DNA from: Urechis unicinctus
Taxonomy: Eukaryota > Annelida > Polychaeta > Xenopneusta > Urechidae
Assembly: GCA_034190875.2 (NCBI GenBank)
Contig: CM067354.1
Coordinates: forward strand, 47,355,221 to 47,419,220
DNA length: 64,000 bases
Direction: 5' to 3'
In this document: positions 37,201 to 49,644 of the stretch, piece by piece
How positions within the stretch are numbered: the stretch's first letter is position 1
Layout: the number at the start of each line of letters is the position of its first letter
Translations under genes and position numbers: made by a program
Notes under the pieces: generated by a model
What the model saw: only the letters and a program-made list of their open reading frames with translations
Databases searched by the model: none
Told to the model about the DNA's origin: nothing

Positions 37201-40200
37201 AGAGAAGGGGATGTACTAACTACGGTAGCCAAAGAAGGCTGGCTAACTTAGTTGCGTATAAGCGTTCATATCGGGCACAGCAACGAATAGCAAATGGGGA
37301 CAAAAAATTCATCCTGCTGGCACATTGCAAGTACCCATTTGGCGATGCAAATATAACACTGTGGGTTAATGTGATGACTCTGGTAAATAATTTTCCTGCT
37401 TGTTCCGCTGCAGTGCAGATGATGAAACTTGACCTGTCTTTGATATGAAATGGCTGTAACATTGTCATTTACGACGCTATGCCGTCTTTTTAACGCCTCC
37501 CAGAGACCCAGGAAAATCCCCGCAATGGTGAACACATTACATAAGCCGATGCCCGATTTGGCAGAGGACACGAGCTCTCATGGATATGTTTGAGATAATG
37601 CACTTTCATAAATGTAAGCAGATGTAAACCATTTTGTCTTCCTGGCAGGATCTGGTCAATTTGCCTATGATTGGGGTTTGAATATAGAGACTTGGAAATG
37701 TCAATACTGAGATTATATTCTTTAACAGCAGCTAGACTATGCGTAACCTCTGCCCAAGTCTGCCTTACTATCGAATGTGTGAATAATCAATTTATCAGTT
37801 TCTGCGATGACAAACTTGAAATTTCAATGTGCCAATAGGCAGTCGTATCTGATTGGGACAGTTGCGTATTATGTATTCGAATCAAACTGAAACTGATTAT
37901 ATTTTGCAAGAGTTTCTAATATTTTTACACCGGCTGTTAATAAGATAACCTTGGTAGCATAATGTTTGAATACGGTTCATGTGTTCGACGACCAAGTGCA
38001 TACAGACAATTAGTAATGACTTGGCAGCTAGGATCCATATTTAACAGAGGAGGGATATTTAGGGGATCAAATATGACATCTTTCCGGCGCTAACATATGT
38101 CAGCGAGTGCTATATATGTTTTTTATATGCGCACAAATACGGCATGGCATCAGTCTCAAACTTCTCATTGAAAACGAGGCGCACTGTATCACAGCTTTGC
38201 CTTTAATAAGACACATGAAGGCTTCCATAGGCATTAACATAAGAGCAATAACAGCCTCAGATGCGTTGACAGCATATAAATGTTCAAATTGGTATTACTT
38301 CAGAGCTGCTATTGTACTGTGATTTTACTGTACCTAATTGCGTGTTTATTGGAAAGGTCAGTATAAGAAAGCAACCATTATGAACATCGTAGACGCATAC
38401 TGCAATGACAGACTATGGAAGACTCGAGTTGAGTATGTGGTTAGCGCGGATCTGATGCCATGCTTCTTGGTGACGATAGTGGGTTTTCTGTCCGATTACG
38501 TGATGTTAGCATGTAATGGATAATAACGCGATCAAGCCTTAATTCAGCTGGAAATTTACGCTTCAAGAACGGACCTACCCAAACATCTCCGTCTTTTGTG
38601 CCATTCGTGGGTAGAGCATTGAATATCCGGCCTTTGTTTATAACCGTCGACAACGTACATAACTATATGCTGATACAAGCATGACCAAAATTATCTACGG
38701 CAAACACAGCTCAAGATCCGCGGCATAGAGCGTGACAAATGACCCGTCCTGTGGAAAGTGGGCAAAGATAAGCCTTTATATTTCAGTGGCCTTCACCCCC
38801 GGCGTATGGGAGGACAGCGTTTCTAGTAGCTACAAAATTGGATCGTGAAGATTCCTTTTCTTTCGTAGTAAACATTGTAATGATTCATCCGCACCAAAGC
38901 TGCTCATTTAAAACAAAATTAATGTTTCAACTCCTGAAAGACAACGTAACATTACGCTATTTGGGGTTGACGCAGATGTAACCTCAAACAACGGCACAAC
39001 GCAGTGGAGATTAGGGTAAGAGCTATTTGCCTACGCCCATTATTCAGTGAATGTTATGAAACATTATTATCTTGACTCTGCTGAATTGTATTGGTACAGC
39101 CTTGAATCATGTATCCATCTGACTCAGGTATGTGCTGCCTTAGAACTATGTCCATCTCATGCTGCTATTCATAGCATAATTGGTATTTGTAAAGTGGATT
39201 CTCCTTACTCATCATTTGACTTTGAAAAATGTTTTCTGTCTAATCCGGTGATCTACGATGCTCCTGTCCCGTAAATCAACTCAACAGTTGTCATGGGAAT
39301 ATTTTCTTGCCATCCGCATGTAATCTGTCATCTCTTTGTAATTATGCATCGTTTCACGCTTTCTTTCCTGTCGATGCGAACTTTCAAGAGATTATTTTGT
39401 TCTCGATTACTTATTGTGGCCGCAGCGGGAAACTTTGAAAGAAACCTACACTACAGTTTTGTGGTCAGCGAAGTTTTATCTCTGCACAATACCTTCAACC
39501 GACCTTTTCTGGTCCGTAGTCCATGGAGACAATCATCAGAATTGCTGGTATCCGCTGTAGGTGTCAAACTTATGTTTGTGCCATCGCTGCAGAATTATGC
39601 GAAATCAGTATTTGATTGAAAAGAAATGCACACAGACTGTCAGGTCAAAATACTACCTTAGAAATACGTATTTAATCACGTTAACCTTATCAGCTTTACT
39701 AGCTACATCTCATCAATAAACTGGATTCCGCGGACTGTTTGATTCAATAGCTATCACAGAAGTAGAATTCCCCAGTATCTCCATAGCCGATCAATGTTTT
39801 TTTGGTCAAAGATATAGAAATCGCACACGTTGAGAATGTCTAATGTCTCATGGAAGCTACGATAAAGATTAAATTTGTCTTACAATACCTCCGCCAAGAA
39901 TACATTGTTTGAGAATTGCAATCCTGTAACGATTTAAACTTACAAAGAAGTGATTCTAGGTTTAAACACCATTTGTAAGTTGTAAAGACCCGCTGTTGTT
40001 GATATGATCTATCGAGCGCTTGTGGTTGCTCTAAAGAAGTGGTTGTCGAACTATTTCTGCTACTTTCTCTACGTGGCATATACACATTAGAAGCGATTTC
40101 AATAACCTTTGTCAGGGCTGACATATTTTACGATATGTCGCCTTCTAAGGGGTCGAAAACGCCTACGTAAATACGCAGAAGATTACATGGCATTATATTT

Positions 40201-43200
40201 GCTTTTGGTTGTTTTTGGCAGCCTTGTGTTCCTGTTAACTCGAGTGCTAAAAGAGAACTACAAACATCGCTTTTACCCTCGAGCCTATAAAACGACATTT
40301 AAAAGGTTAATTTGAATAAGCTAGCTCAATGACCTCGGCTAAAAATCAACATAATGTGTTCACAATGACATCATTTTTCAACTGTTGTTTGTACAGATGA
40401 TCTTGTTTATTGTTGCTCACCAGACACATTGGAAAATAAAATTAAACGGTTATTACCACAGACTTCCATAAGCTTACTGCTCGATCTACACTATGAGGTA
40501 CTTCAATGCACAATTCCATTACGTTTGCTTGGAGTACTGGAAAGGCCGACAGACCATGATGCTAATAGATACACTCTTTTTTGATAATAAACATACATAT
40601 TATACTGTTATTTTTGGTGTCAACTATTTTATTCGTCTGTGCTAATGTGGTTTCATAACAATGAGTATTTGGCTTTGACATCAGCTGATGAATTAGGTAC
40701 GAAATAGCGTCCGAATTGTTTACCCGCACGGCGGGTGGCAGCACGCAGGCACCACTAAATGTCACATTATATTTATCACTTAATTTACAAAATAGCCTCG
40801 CATTGTGCAAAAAGCAATAACTATTAATGGCAGTAATATTTTACCTCGTCGTCTCTGATATTCGTGTGTCTTGCTTTCATTTCGACTTTGTTGCGTGTTT
40901 ACTAGCCGCTATAATTTGATATACGATCAGTTCGATTATCTGAGCGGTCAAAGCCGCAGTCTATTTTGTGAGGCCTTTCAATGTATTAAACCTTATCTCG
41001 TTCCCGGACGTCGATGCACATATATCAAATATAACCTCAGATGGTAACCGGTCTTTGCTAGACTTTGCTGGGGATCTTTTGCATGAAAAGAGAATAAAAA
41101 TACCGATGCAATTTATGACGATGAAATAATCTCCGATGACGAGCGTGTCAATTGGAATGCCAACAATGCATGAATTAATCGCCGCTTTGGAAACTCTATG
41201 CCTGTCTGACCTGTGCCCTAGAAAGATGGATTTCTAGTTCTAGAAACAAAGTCCATAAAGGAGCAAACATGGGCTAAACTCAGCAGCAAACATAGTCTCT
41301 TGAATAATCATCACTGCTCCACAGGAGGAAAAACTAGAACTAAACTCAATACTATAAGATAGTCAACAGATCCTATAGCACGTAGGGCTATCGGGTCGTA
41401 ACATGCACAACCATGCATTTGATGCATTTACCACACATAGGAAATAGTTTTAATATAACTTGCGTAGCATAAGCTATCTGGGAGAGACGGCAGAGATGCC
41501 ATGGATGATAACGGACAAGGGATACTTATGTACGTGGGATTAGTTGATGAACCCGAATAGTTGCAACACATTGGCAGTAGGTTTGCTGTGTCAAGATGCC
41601 AATGTCTGTGTAAATAAAAGGTACATGGAAAGTAGCGATAAACTGCGTGTCTTTCTAATTAAATGTGTGTATTTGTCGGGGATTTCTCAGTATCTACTCG
41701 CGTGAAGCTGTTAGAAGCTGCATTTGCCAAGTTTGCTCGAATAGGTTACGAAAGGTAGTACAACGAAACGTGTAAAAGCCGATCACTAATCACCAAGTAA
41801 ATAATGCTTCTACTTGGCTCTCGCGATAGTTGTAGGTAGTGCAACAAAGTGCAATTACAAACATGACCACTAGATTTTAAACGAAGTAACATTGGTTACT
41901 CTTGATGACATATTGTCGCTTTATTGTGAGCTCAGTAGCGCGTAAAATACTGGTCAAATACAATGCATGGTATGAACAATCAAAAGCTAAAACTCATTTT
42001 CCAAAAGTAATATTTGTTCCAAGGCGGAAAAAGAATCAATAAAGATATCTTTGACATTCCTCCAAATATAGCCGTTCTGGGATTAATCACCAAAACAGCA
42101 GTGAAACCACAAGAGACCATACGTCACCATATGTCTACAGCTGTACATATGAATGAGCTATCGTAGAGTGTTTTGCCGCTATTTGCCGCCACCGTATGGA
42201 AAGGCGACGTGCATCACAATCAGCTTTAGCAATGACCTTCTTGATATTACCTGGTGTCGTAACGCTTCTATTGCTGCAACCGTAACGTTTTGTAACAATC
42301 CTAAATTAATTTCGGATTCGCTTGCAGCGCTTTTATCTACAGTTCATAGTAATATTTGTATTTTATAGCAACAATTGCCTCTTGCAATACACCCTTTCGC
42401 CAACGCAATTCGTCATATTATCCGAAATATTGTGCACAATGCTAGATGTTGGGCACTATATCACAGAGCAACAGTTAGCGTATTGTGTACGTACATTCGC
42501 CAAACACTTCTTTGCTGGGCATGGGTCAGGCATGCAAATGCTTAATCAACCCCTTTGCCTCAGGCCATATGCTTTGTATGACAGGTTGATTTGTCAAAAT
42601 TTATTACACGCATCTAAGTAATCCAATATTAGACGTGTTTCGAGGGCAATGGACGGCGGAAGTTTTGGATATCACTGTGTATCGGCATTGGATTGACGGA
42701 ACTGTCGTTCAATCATGTATTCCGAATTGCAATAGTTGGTAATATCACTGTTGTTCCCCATTAAAAGATCGGATGCCCTTCAAACGGTTGCATTTAGCGA
42801 TTGGCAGGGGAAACGGATGTGTGCTCGACAGGAAAGAAGTGCAGCAGAAAATTGCCAAATTACCAAAGATATTGAAACTACTCTAGGGAATGAGATAAGA
42901 ATAAAATGAATAAAAATGGGCATTATTATAGTGTATTTCTCAAGTGGTATTCGCTCCCTGGGAAGATACGGCTTGATAAGAAAAAGACTGGCAAGTTGTG
43001 CAAGCGCAATCGATTTAAAGTGTTGCTATGAGCGGCGCACTAACTGACCATGATGTACATAATCGCATCGTTTAGGTAGCGCAGATCGCCTGTAATTCAC
43101 AAAAAGCGTCATTTACATGTATTGAGTTGTAATGTATATCGGGCTTATCAAGCCATGATTAGCGGGTGTCCAGTGTTTGCTTTCGTCTGCGGCAAGAAAC

Positions 43201-45715
43201 AAAGACGGCCTACTTACAAAATTATTAATCCCTTCGCTGGGTAGCGGGAACAATTGTCTCATCATCGCCGAATGCGTAGATCTATTTATAATATTCGGTT
43301 GGTAAGACATCTAAACAATAAACGCGAACAAACACGAAAACGTGGTTCTTTCTTTTTGTTCCCACGCCTTAAAGTGGTACGACTTTGTCAATATAGTTCG
43401 AACGTTCACATTCTTTAATATATAAGCTTCGCATATTCAGTCATTTTTTTATGTAAATGAATAGCATCTGTCATTGGCTATGTATTACGGTGTTATTGTT
43501 ATAGGTTTCCGTATCATCATAAGCTTGGGAACAGTATATTGATGCTATAAGTGTTTGGCTTGCCCAGCTTTCACTTTTCACCACCTGCGTTCTGAATATC
43601 CAGGCCCACGCGTTATGGTAAAGATTGGCGAGGAATCACTATCACTACGCACGGCTAAGCAGGTACCATCTCATTGTTGTTGTCGTAAATGGTGTAATCA
43701 TTTATCCGTCGGCCGCTTTACATTACACCTGCCATTTGATCACGTTTCGCATTCAAATAATTTTTTTGCAATAGGCGTATTTCCTGCCAAACATTGTCCA
43801 TATGTGTTATCATAGGACATATATCAATAGACTTAGTGTAAAATTGGTACCGTCAGCAAACCTGACCACTCAGTTTTGGTGTCAAATAATGCAGATTCGG
43901 ATATGCTCGCATAATTAACGTGAATGCTTATAGCAAACGCATATATCAAAATATACCTCTGCTCATAAAAAACAGCTAGGAAGCAAATATAATCTGAATT
44001 TTACTACGCAATGCCATCATTTTGACAAGGTCTTAATTAGTTCCGAAAGATCCCACAAACTGACAAATTAATACGCCGTTGTGCTTCGTTGCCTTTGTTC
44101 AGCACACTTATTCCGGCTTAATCTATACAGCAATGCATTGAGCATGCTGCATGCAACATTAATGTGGGACAGAAAGATCGACCCGAAATGAGTACCAAAG
44201 TCTCTCCACAAAAATGGAAGCTTAATTTCGAGAACGAGAGACCCATTTAAAAGTATACTACATTATTCCAGATTCCTACCCATCCATGTCTGTTCGTATC
44301 GGTATCTATTTGCCTCATAACAGACGAGGATCCTGTGCCCTTTATCGTGAGCTGTCAGACATCAAAGCTGATGAATAGCGCATAGTAGACCGGTAATATG
44401 GTCAATTGTTTTTGCCCTTAGATGATGCTTACATTGCCTTGTACATGGCCGCCAGCCTTCTCATTACACGACTTTGTCATGCATGTTATTGTGCTTGCAG
44501 GCTAAGCAGCTTTGATGCACTTGATAGTTCACGTGCTGATTTATATCAAAAGAAATCATACTCCCGACTTATAGTATTCTTGACTCAATTCCGCGACAGC
44601 CGGTAATTATTACAAGACACTCGGTTGGCTCGTGCATCGTACCGGACAATGTAGTAAACGCCTATAAGCATTCATACTAGCAATGCCATTTCAGAGGTGA
44701 CGCACAGACCCGGATATCTGACCACTTTTGAATCATGTACCAGAAAGAGGTGCTCAATGGAATGAATTACAGTTAACCTTACGGAGTCTTTAATGCTTCC
44801 TTTTTACTAAAGTCATGTTCTGAAATGCAATTTTATGTCATGGCTCAGGTTGTCAGATATATGTATGCTTAAGCAACGTAATCATCTATTGATGTTACTT
44901 GAAATGAGCACTAGTCATGCTTTTAGAGAGGTTTATATAAACCGTGTCATTTAATGACGAAATGTTTGTCCAAATTTGTCTATATTGCTTACTTGATGAC
45001 CAGCAGATTGCGCCGTAAATAACTCAGCGACACAGTCTCTCAGTAACATCCTCAACTAATCTTGCAGCTTGGTACAGCACGTGTGTGATGTGAGAAGAGC
45101 TTTTTCGATTACTAGGCAAAGTCAATCAGACCTGAACATACAGTTCTATTCTGTTCAAGCACAATCAAATTACTCAGACGAATATTGCTTGATACGACGT
45201 CCCATTGCATAGGCATTGTCTCCTTATATATCACAATGGTAACCAATCATGGTTAACCAGGCGCTCTATTTGAGGCGAAATGATTTCCTCGGTGAAGAGA
45301 AGCTTTAAATTCCCTTAACCAGCCTATTCCTTGGTAAAGCATTTGGGGTTAGTTGATTGCCGGAAAAAAATATTTTTTGTCAATTGTAAACAGACTAGGT
45401 ATTTCTAGCGTAGAATTAATCGATCTTTGCTAAATTTTCCTTAATGACCCGTGACATACATGCACATGTAAAGGCTAAAGCCCGCAACTAAATGGTTATT
45501 GGTCAAATGCAGTATTATACTAGCCACATTCATTGGTAGAACATAATTCGTGTAATATTTAGTTGGCACAAAACGTGTTTCGGGATGAATTTCCACCTTT
45601 TCGTTATGCTTCCGTTTAATGATTACGACTCGGAGTGAAAGCACAGTCGTTTGGTTTTACCCACACAGCGATTTTATTTGTATTCGAAGATGAATATGCA
45701 CTCCCACCCATCAGT
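34233..45715. other. non-coding body of duplication copy 1
   Basis: About 11.5 kb upstream of copy B with no recognised gene. Frames that look open (for example 35,586-35,783 and 40,109-40,315 plus, 40,562-40,810 minus) are not kept, or change without codon bias, in duplication copy 2. The roughly 330-bp segment at 36,359-36,690 is absent from copy 2 and contains AATAAAGTATTCTTCTTCTT, which resembles the tail of a retroposed element. Confidence 0.55.
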
Positions 45716-48069
45716 CATAAACCTACGCTGGGCGATGTTAATTGAGTTTCAATAGAAAAGATGATTGTTATGGCTTCACTCAATGATCTAGTGATCCTAT
45801 ACACGCCAGTTGGCGATATGGAGGAGCCTTTCAATGTCACACTATATTTATCACTAATTATATACAGCCTCTCATGGAAATAATAGCAATTTTTACAGCT
45901 GGCGTTGATTTTCCCAGCAGTCTTTGATATTAGTGTGCTGTACTGTGACATGTTTACTTTGTTCTGCGCCGGGTTGTTGTTAATTCCTTGAGCTGCCTAT
46001 TATGTTATACACTATTGAGTTACAGTTGTCGAACCTGGATTAATGAGAACGTGTACGCTAAAATTACCTGCGTTCATATTCGATATATAGCATAGTAAAC
46101 GCTGTTCGGTATGGATAAAACACGAAGCATAGCTATCCCATTTGGCAATATCTCAATCTCATGATAATGTCCTACCTTGACGAGACATGTCTACATTATT
46201 GATCATAAGAACAAGGCTTGCCGTCGAGTAACACAGGTAGTGGTGAGGTACAGTCACAATGACAAAGATTTACATTGATTACATAACATGGAATTCCCTC
46301 GCCAAAACCTGGAAGACTTCCTAATAACTTTAAATGTTACATGAGCTAGCATTCAGTGATAACAACCGGTCGGATGGAAACACTTATGGAAATATGCGCT
46401 GCTATCGCTGATCGATTACTATGTCCTTTTGCAGAGATCAGAATAAAGCAGAAAACGTTGGGGTGCAGGGTTGTTGAGGCGTGTGGGTGGATGGAGGGGG
46501 GTTAACATACAAGTCTTTAAATGCACAGAACGGCATAGTACCAACAAGACCCAGGACATGATTGGGTGGTCTTATTCATGATGAGCGAGTGTACCAGCGA
46601 CGATTGATTCAAACATTCGTTGGTCTATTTTCGTGATGTAGCTTTGACGGTACATCAATATGCTATGTGAAAATTTGAAATGAAATAAATACCACCGGCT
46701 CCTAATTCCGCTAACAATGGCGGATTGATTTTGTCTTTAAGCAAGATCACCTAAACGTTAGTCTTGCTGCCCGAAACCGTGTTGCACTTTGATAGAAATG
46801 TTCCTAGGCTCGTTTCATGGCGTTGCCATTAACAACAGCACGCAAAGGCGCATGAAGCAAGTGTGATTGGGCTTATTCATATAGGGTGGTTGACACGGGA
46901 TTAGGTAGCTTTGACTTCGAGTTCCCTTCTACCTGATTTGGACGTTATTTTGTCCAGTGCCTCGATACCCTATTGAATATTGTGCTGAACACGCAATAGG
47001 AGTCGGTGGTTTGTGAATTGCTTTTAACGCTGGCGCACCTATTGCTAAATTCTAGGACTTTATTAAAAACTATGTTGTTGCGGATAAATTTATCTTGGTG
47101 AAATACATCATCAAGAGTCACATACTAGTTACATTACTTGCGATAATAATCGGAAATACGAAAAAACCTGTCAATTAACACAAGAAACACAATAATATAT
47201 AGCTGTTATGACCGTGCTAACAGAATGCTATTAGTTTGTACCGTAGCTTAAATGCCATAGCGCTTACTTTACGACTTCAAATACAATAAGTGTTAAAGCC
47301 TTCCATTAATAACTGAGTAAATATGCCTTCAAAGACAGCACGTTCTCTCGTAACCAGTGTGTTTTCGTGCAGTAAGTGCTGTGCGGGTAAAAGCATTAAA
47401 GCAATTGCAAATGCGCCATGTCTTTAGCTTGCTATCATCAGAAGTAATTGATAATACATTGATGATCTAAATCGAGTTAAACCCCGGCAGGAGACAATGT
47501 ATCAGTCGACGGTGTACACATATAGCGACGTATAACCGAGCTTGTTGATGAGTTCAAGATCTTGCCAGATTAATGAATAATGGAGCGACGAACCGAGTGG
47601 AACATCGACTCCATTATTCAAATGTCGTTGCAAATCATTAGTTATAGTCGGCGTGTGGATGTGTAACACTTTTAATAGGGTGTTGAACAAAATACGTTTT
47701 ACTGAGCTAAATTACAAATACCCGAAGCACAATTAATATGCAATTTTTATTTCTGACACGTGGTGAAATATAACACAACTGTTCATGCGAACAGAACTCT
47801 GGTAGAGGGTATTAGAAACTCAGACATGCGAAAAACTACATGTGGGTGGGGGTTTGGTCCATCGGATAAAGCGGCAAAAGGTCATCTTGAGCGTGCTCCT
47901 TTATTCAACCTGGTCATTGCCTGTCTGTGTATAGCAGTACACAAGTACGATGGTTGTTTTCCTGTGCAAATATCAATGAATTATTGATAATAATACTGCT
48001 AAATCTGCAATGACAATAAAAAAACAGCATCGCACAAAATGTCTAACACATCCATATTAAAACTCAAGT
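45716..48069. other. spacer between duplication copies
   Basis: About 2.35 kb. The first 240 bp (45,715-45,955) resemble 40,562-40,830 and 56,520-56,690 around a shared AGTGATAAATATA-like word (minus strand), so duplicated sequence extends a little past the edge given. The rest has nothing recognisable. Its length is close to that of the array unit, but the sequences do not match. Confidence 0.5.
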
Positions 48070-48187
48070 AGCCAAACATAATGCATAAGGGGCAAATAAC
48101 CCTACCTAACACATCATAATTACGCATCGGTTGTCTGTGTGGGGCTCTTGGTAAAACAATGCAGGGGCGTTTTGCATTGCATAATAA

Positions 48188-48193
48188 TTTATT
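48188..48193 (-). promoter_or_regulatory. AATAAA poly(A) signal of copy C
   Basis: AATAAA on the minus strand, about 60 nt after the stop codon of copy C, in a tract conserved with copy B. Confidence 0.7.
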
Positions 48194-48251
48194 AAATTCA
48201 TAAACGGGCATTTACAATTCAGTTGTGTAGTTAGCGAATGGAAATACAGTT

Positions 48252-49644
48252 TCACAGGGCCCAATCACTCCCAGACGTAGCACAGTGACCATTTGCTATG
48301 CATGCTGCTATTTGCTTCTCTATCGAATTTATTGCACTCATTGCTGCTTTGTCTTCCACGAATACTGTAGTATTGCTTTTGGTGCTGATCCGATGATAAT
48401 GACCCTCTTTATTCCGGATGATGCATTTCAATCTCGCCGGTGACATGTCAACTCCCATGAAATTAGCAAGTTTAGTAACAGCCCTTGTAAAATCATGCAA
48501 TAGATCCGCGTAATAGCAGACAAAGATATCCATAGATTTGGCTTGTCCTTGTTTCAGCCATTTGCTGTAAAATGCTTCCGAGTTCCCAGGGGCAAGTTTC
48601 ATACGTGCTTGGAATGCTGAAACACAGTAGACGGGCCCAGAATGTTTGCGGAAGAAAGGGTTGGCTTTACGTCATTTTTGGTGGAGTGTACTTTAAACAG
48701 AACGCAGGAACAGTATATACTTACAATTTTGTGACCTAGGTTTAATAGGACCATATTTGGTGTGACTTTTTAGCGTTGTATACTTCCATAGTGCTAATCG
48801 GGCCTTTAGAGGGTGCCTGATGACAAGTATAATTCTTGTGTAGTCCCCGAGTTGCGTGGTATGTGTTTTAACAGCCACCACACTCGCACTCTTTCGTCCT
48901 TCTCCGGGAAAGTGGCGTAACAAGGACCCGTCGTGATAAATGGCTCCTGTATATAGACCTGTAAAAGTCACATTACACAGTTAAAACTGTCTGCTATCGA
49001 TATCAATAGAGCTAACTCGTTTTAAGAGGGAGTGGAGCCTTCATTGTTACTGTCATGTGACGGTGGATATTGTTCCATTATATCAAATCCTGCCACAAGC
49101 TTCAGTAATGCAGTCAGTAATGCAGTCAGTAATGAAAAACATAAATAGGTGTAACACAACATTGTGAAGGTTGACAAAACCTAAATGACGAGTTTGCATC
49201 AAATACTAGACTTAGTTCGTCATTGTGAGAAACATCTCCCTTACCTGTAACCATCTCAAGAATATGTCTGGTCCATGTATTTCCAGATCCAGGTATGCTA
49301 GCTAGAGCAGTGACAGGCACTTTGTTTTTGGGAAATTCTATATGCGTGCAGTTAGACCCAAGGTGCCTTAAATGTTCGGGAGCTGTTGTTATACGGAAAT
49401 TGTCGTGTGATCGTGTGGCCAATGTCGACAAGTTCATGGAGCGATTATTAATCCGAGTTCGTTGTCCTTTTCTCGACGGTTTATTGTCTGCTTCGACAGG
49501 TTCCACTGACTGAATTCTAGGATATGGCGCTGCTTGATGGCCATTACTTATCGATGGTTGATTGTGTATTTGGAAATAAGTAAACGCTAAAATAATTGAC
49601 ACGTTCAAGAAAACAAGAAAAACCAAAGGTTGCTTCCCCTTCAT
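48252..49644 (-). CDS. WSCD-like membrane sulfotransferase, copy C (intact)
   Basis: Exons 49,644-49,245 (400 nt), 48,958-48,725 (234 nt) and 48,616-48,252 (365 nt) join to 999 nt: 332 residues plus stop. Both introns are GT-AG (286 and 108 nt), with phase 1 junctions inside Gly134 and Ser212. The ATG has A at -3 and is preceded in frame by a stop. A basic start then a hydrophobic stretch (about 7-24) predict a type II Golgi protein. A stalk with sequons NRS (67), NLS (71) and NCT (98) leads to the catalytic domain: PGSGNTWTRHILE (118-130, 5'-phosphosulfate loop of PAPS), FPGEG (150-154), VVAVKTH (160-166) and IILVIRHP (176-183, 3'-phosphate site). The C-terminus ends SGSDWAL. The motifs fit the WSCD family; vertebrate WSCD1 is reported to sulfate sialic acid. 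The two WSC domains of vertebrate WSCDs are absent, so this is a short, catalytic-domain-only form. The substrate is unknown. Confidence 0.85.
49104..49135. repeat. 12-bp tandem repeat in intron 1 of copy C region
   Basis: CAGTAATG occurs three times, separated by CAGT, at the upstream side of intron 1. Copy B has only one diverged unit there, so the expansion is specific to copy C. Confidence 0.85.

Larger units (their letters stand above)
32539..45715. repeat. segmental duplication, copy 1
   Basis: Direct counterpart of 48,070-57,800. Matching landmarks by eye, in order: CCAAACATAATGCATAAGG (32,540 / 48,071); the sulfotransferase B / C exons; 34,300-34,450 / 49,730-49,880; 35,340-35,800 / 50,880-51,350; 36,690-37,560 / 52,000-53,020; 39,640-39,790 / 53,600-53,760; 40,090-41,550 / 55,940-57,280; 45,270-45,710 / 57,340-57,790. 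Segments present only here include about 36,359-36,690, about 37,570-39,630 and about 41,560-45,250. Confidence 0.92.

Noticed and set aside
40109-40315. Plus-strand frame with a membrane-like segment (FGSLVFLLTRVLKENY), partly kept at about 56.0-56.13 kb
   Set aside because: A shared stretch of only about 20 codons, a diverged start, and no domain following. Duplicated DNA explains it.
40562-40810. Minus-strand frame with an SDKYNVT-like segment that recurs near 45.85 kb and 56.6 kb
   Set aside because: I compared about 40 aligned codons of the 40.7 kb and 56.6 kb copies by hand. Differences fall evenly over codon positions (about 11, 10 and 9), as expected for neutral sequence, and there is an upstream in-frame stop. 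Treated as duplicated non-coding DNA.
45716-48069. 2.35-kb spacer between duplication copies as a fourth array unit
   Set aside because: Similar length only; the sequence does not match the array unit.
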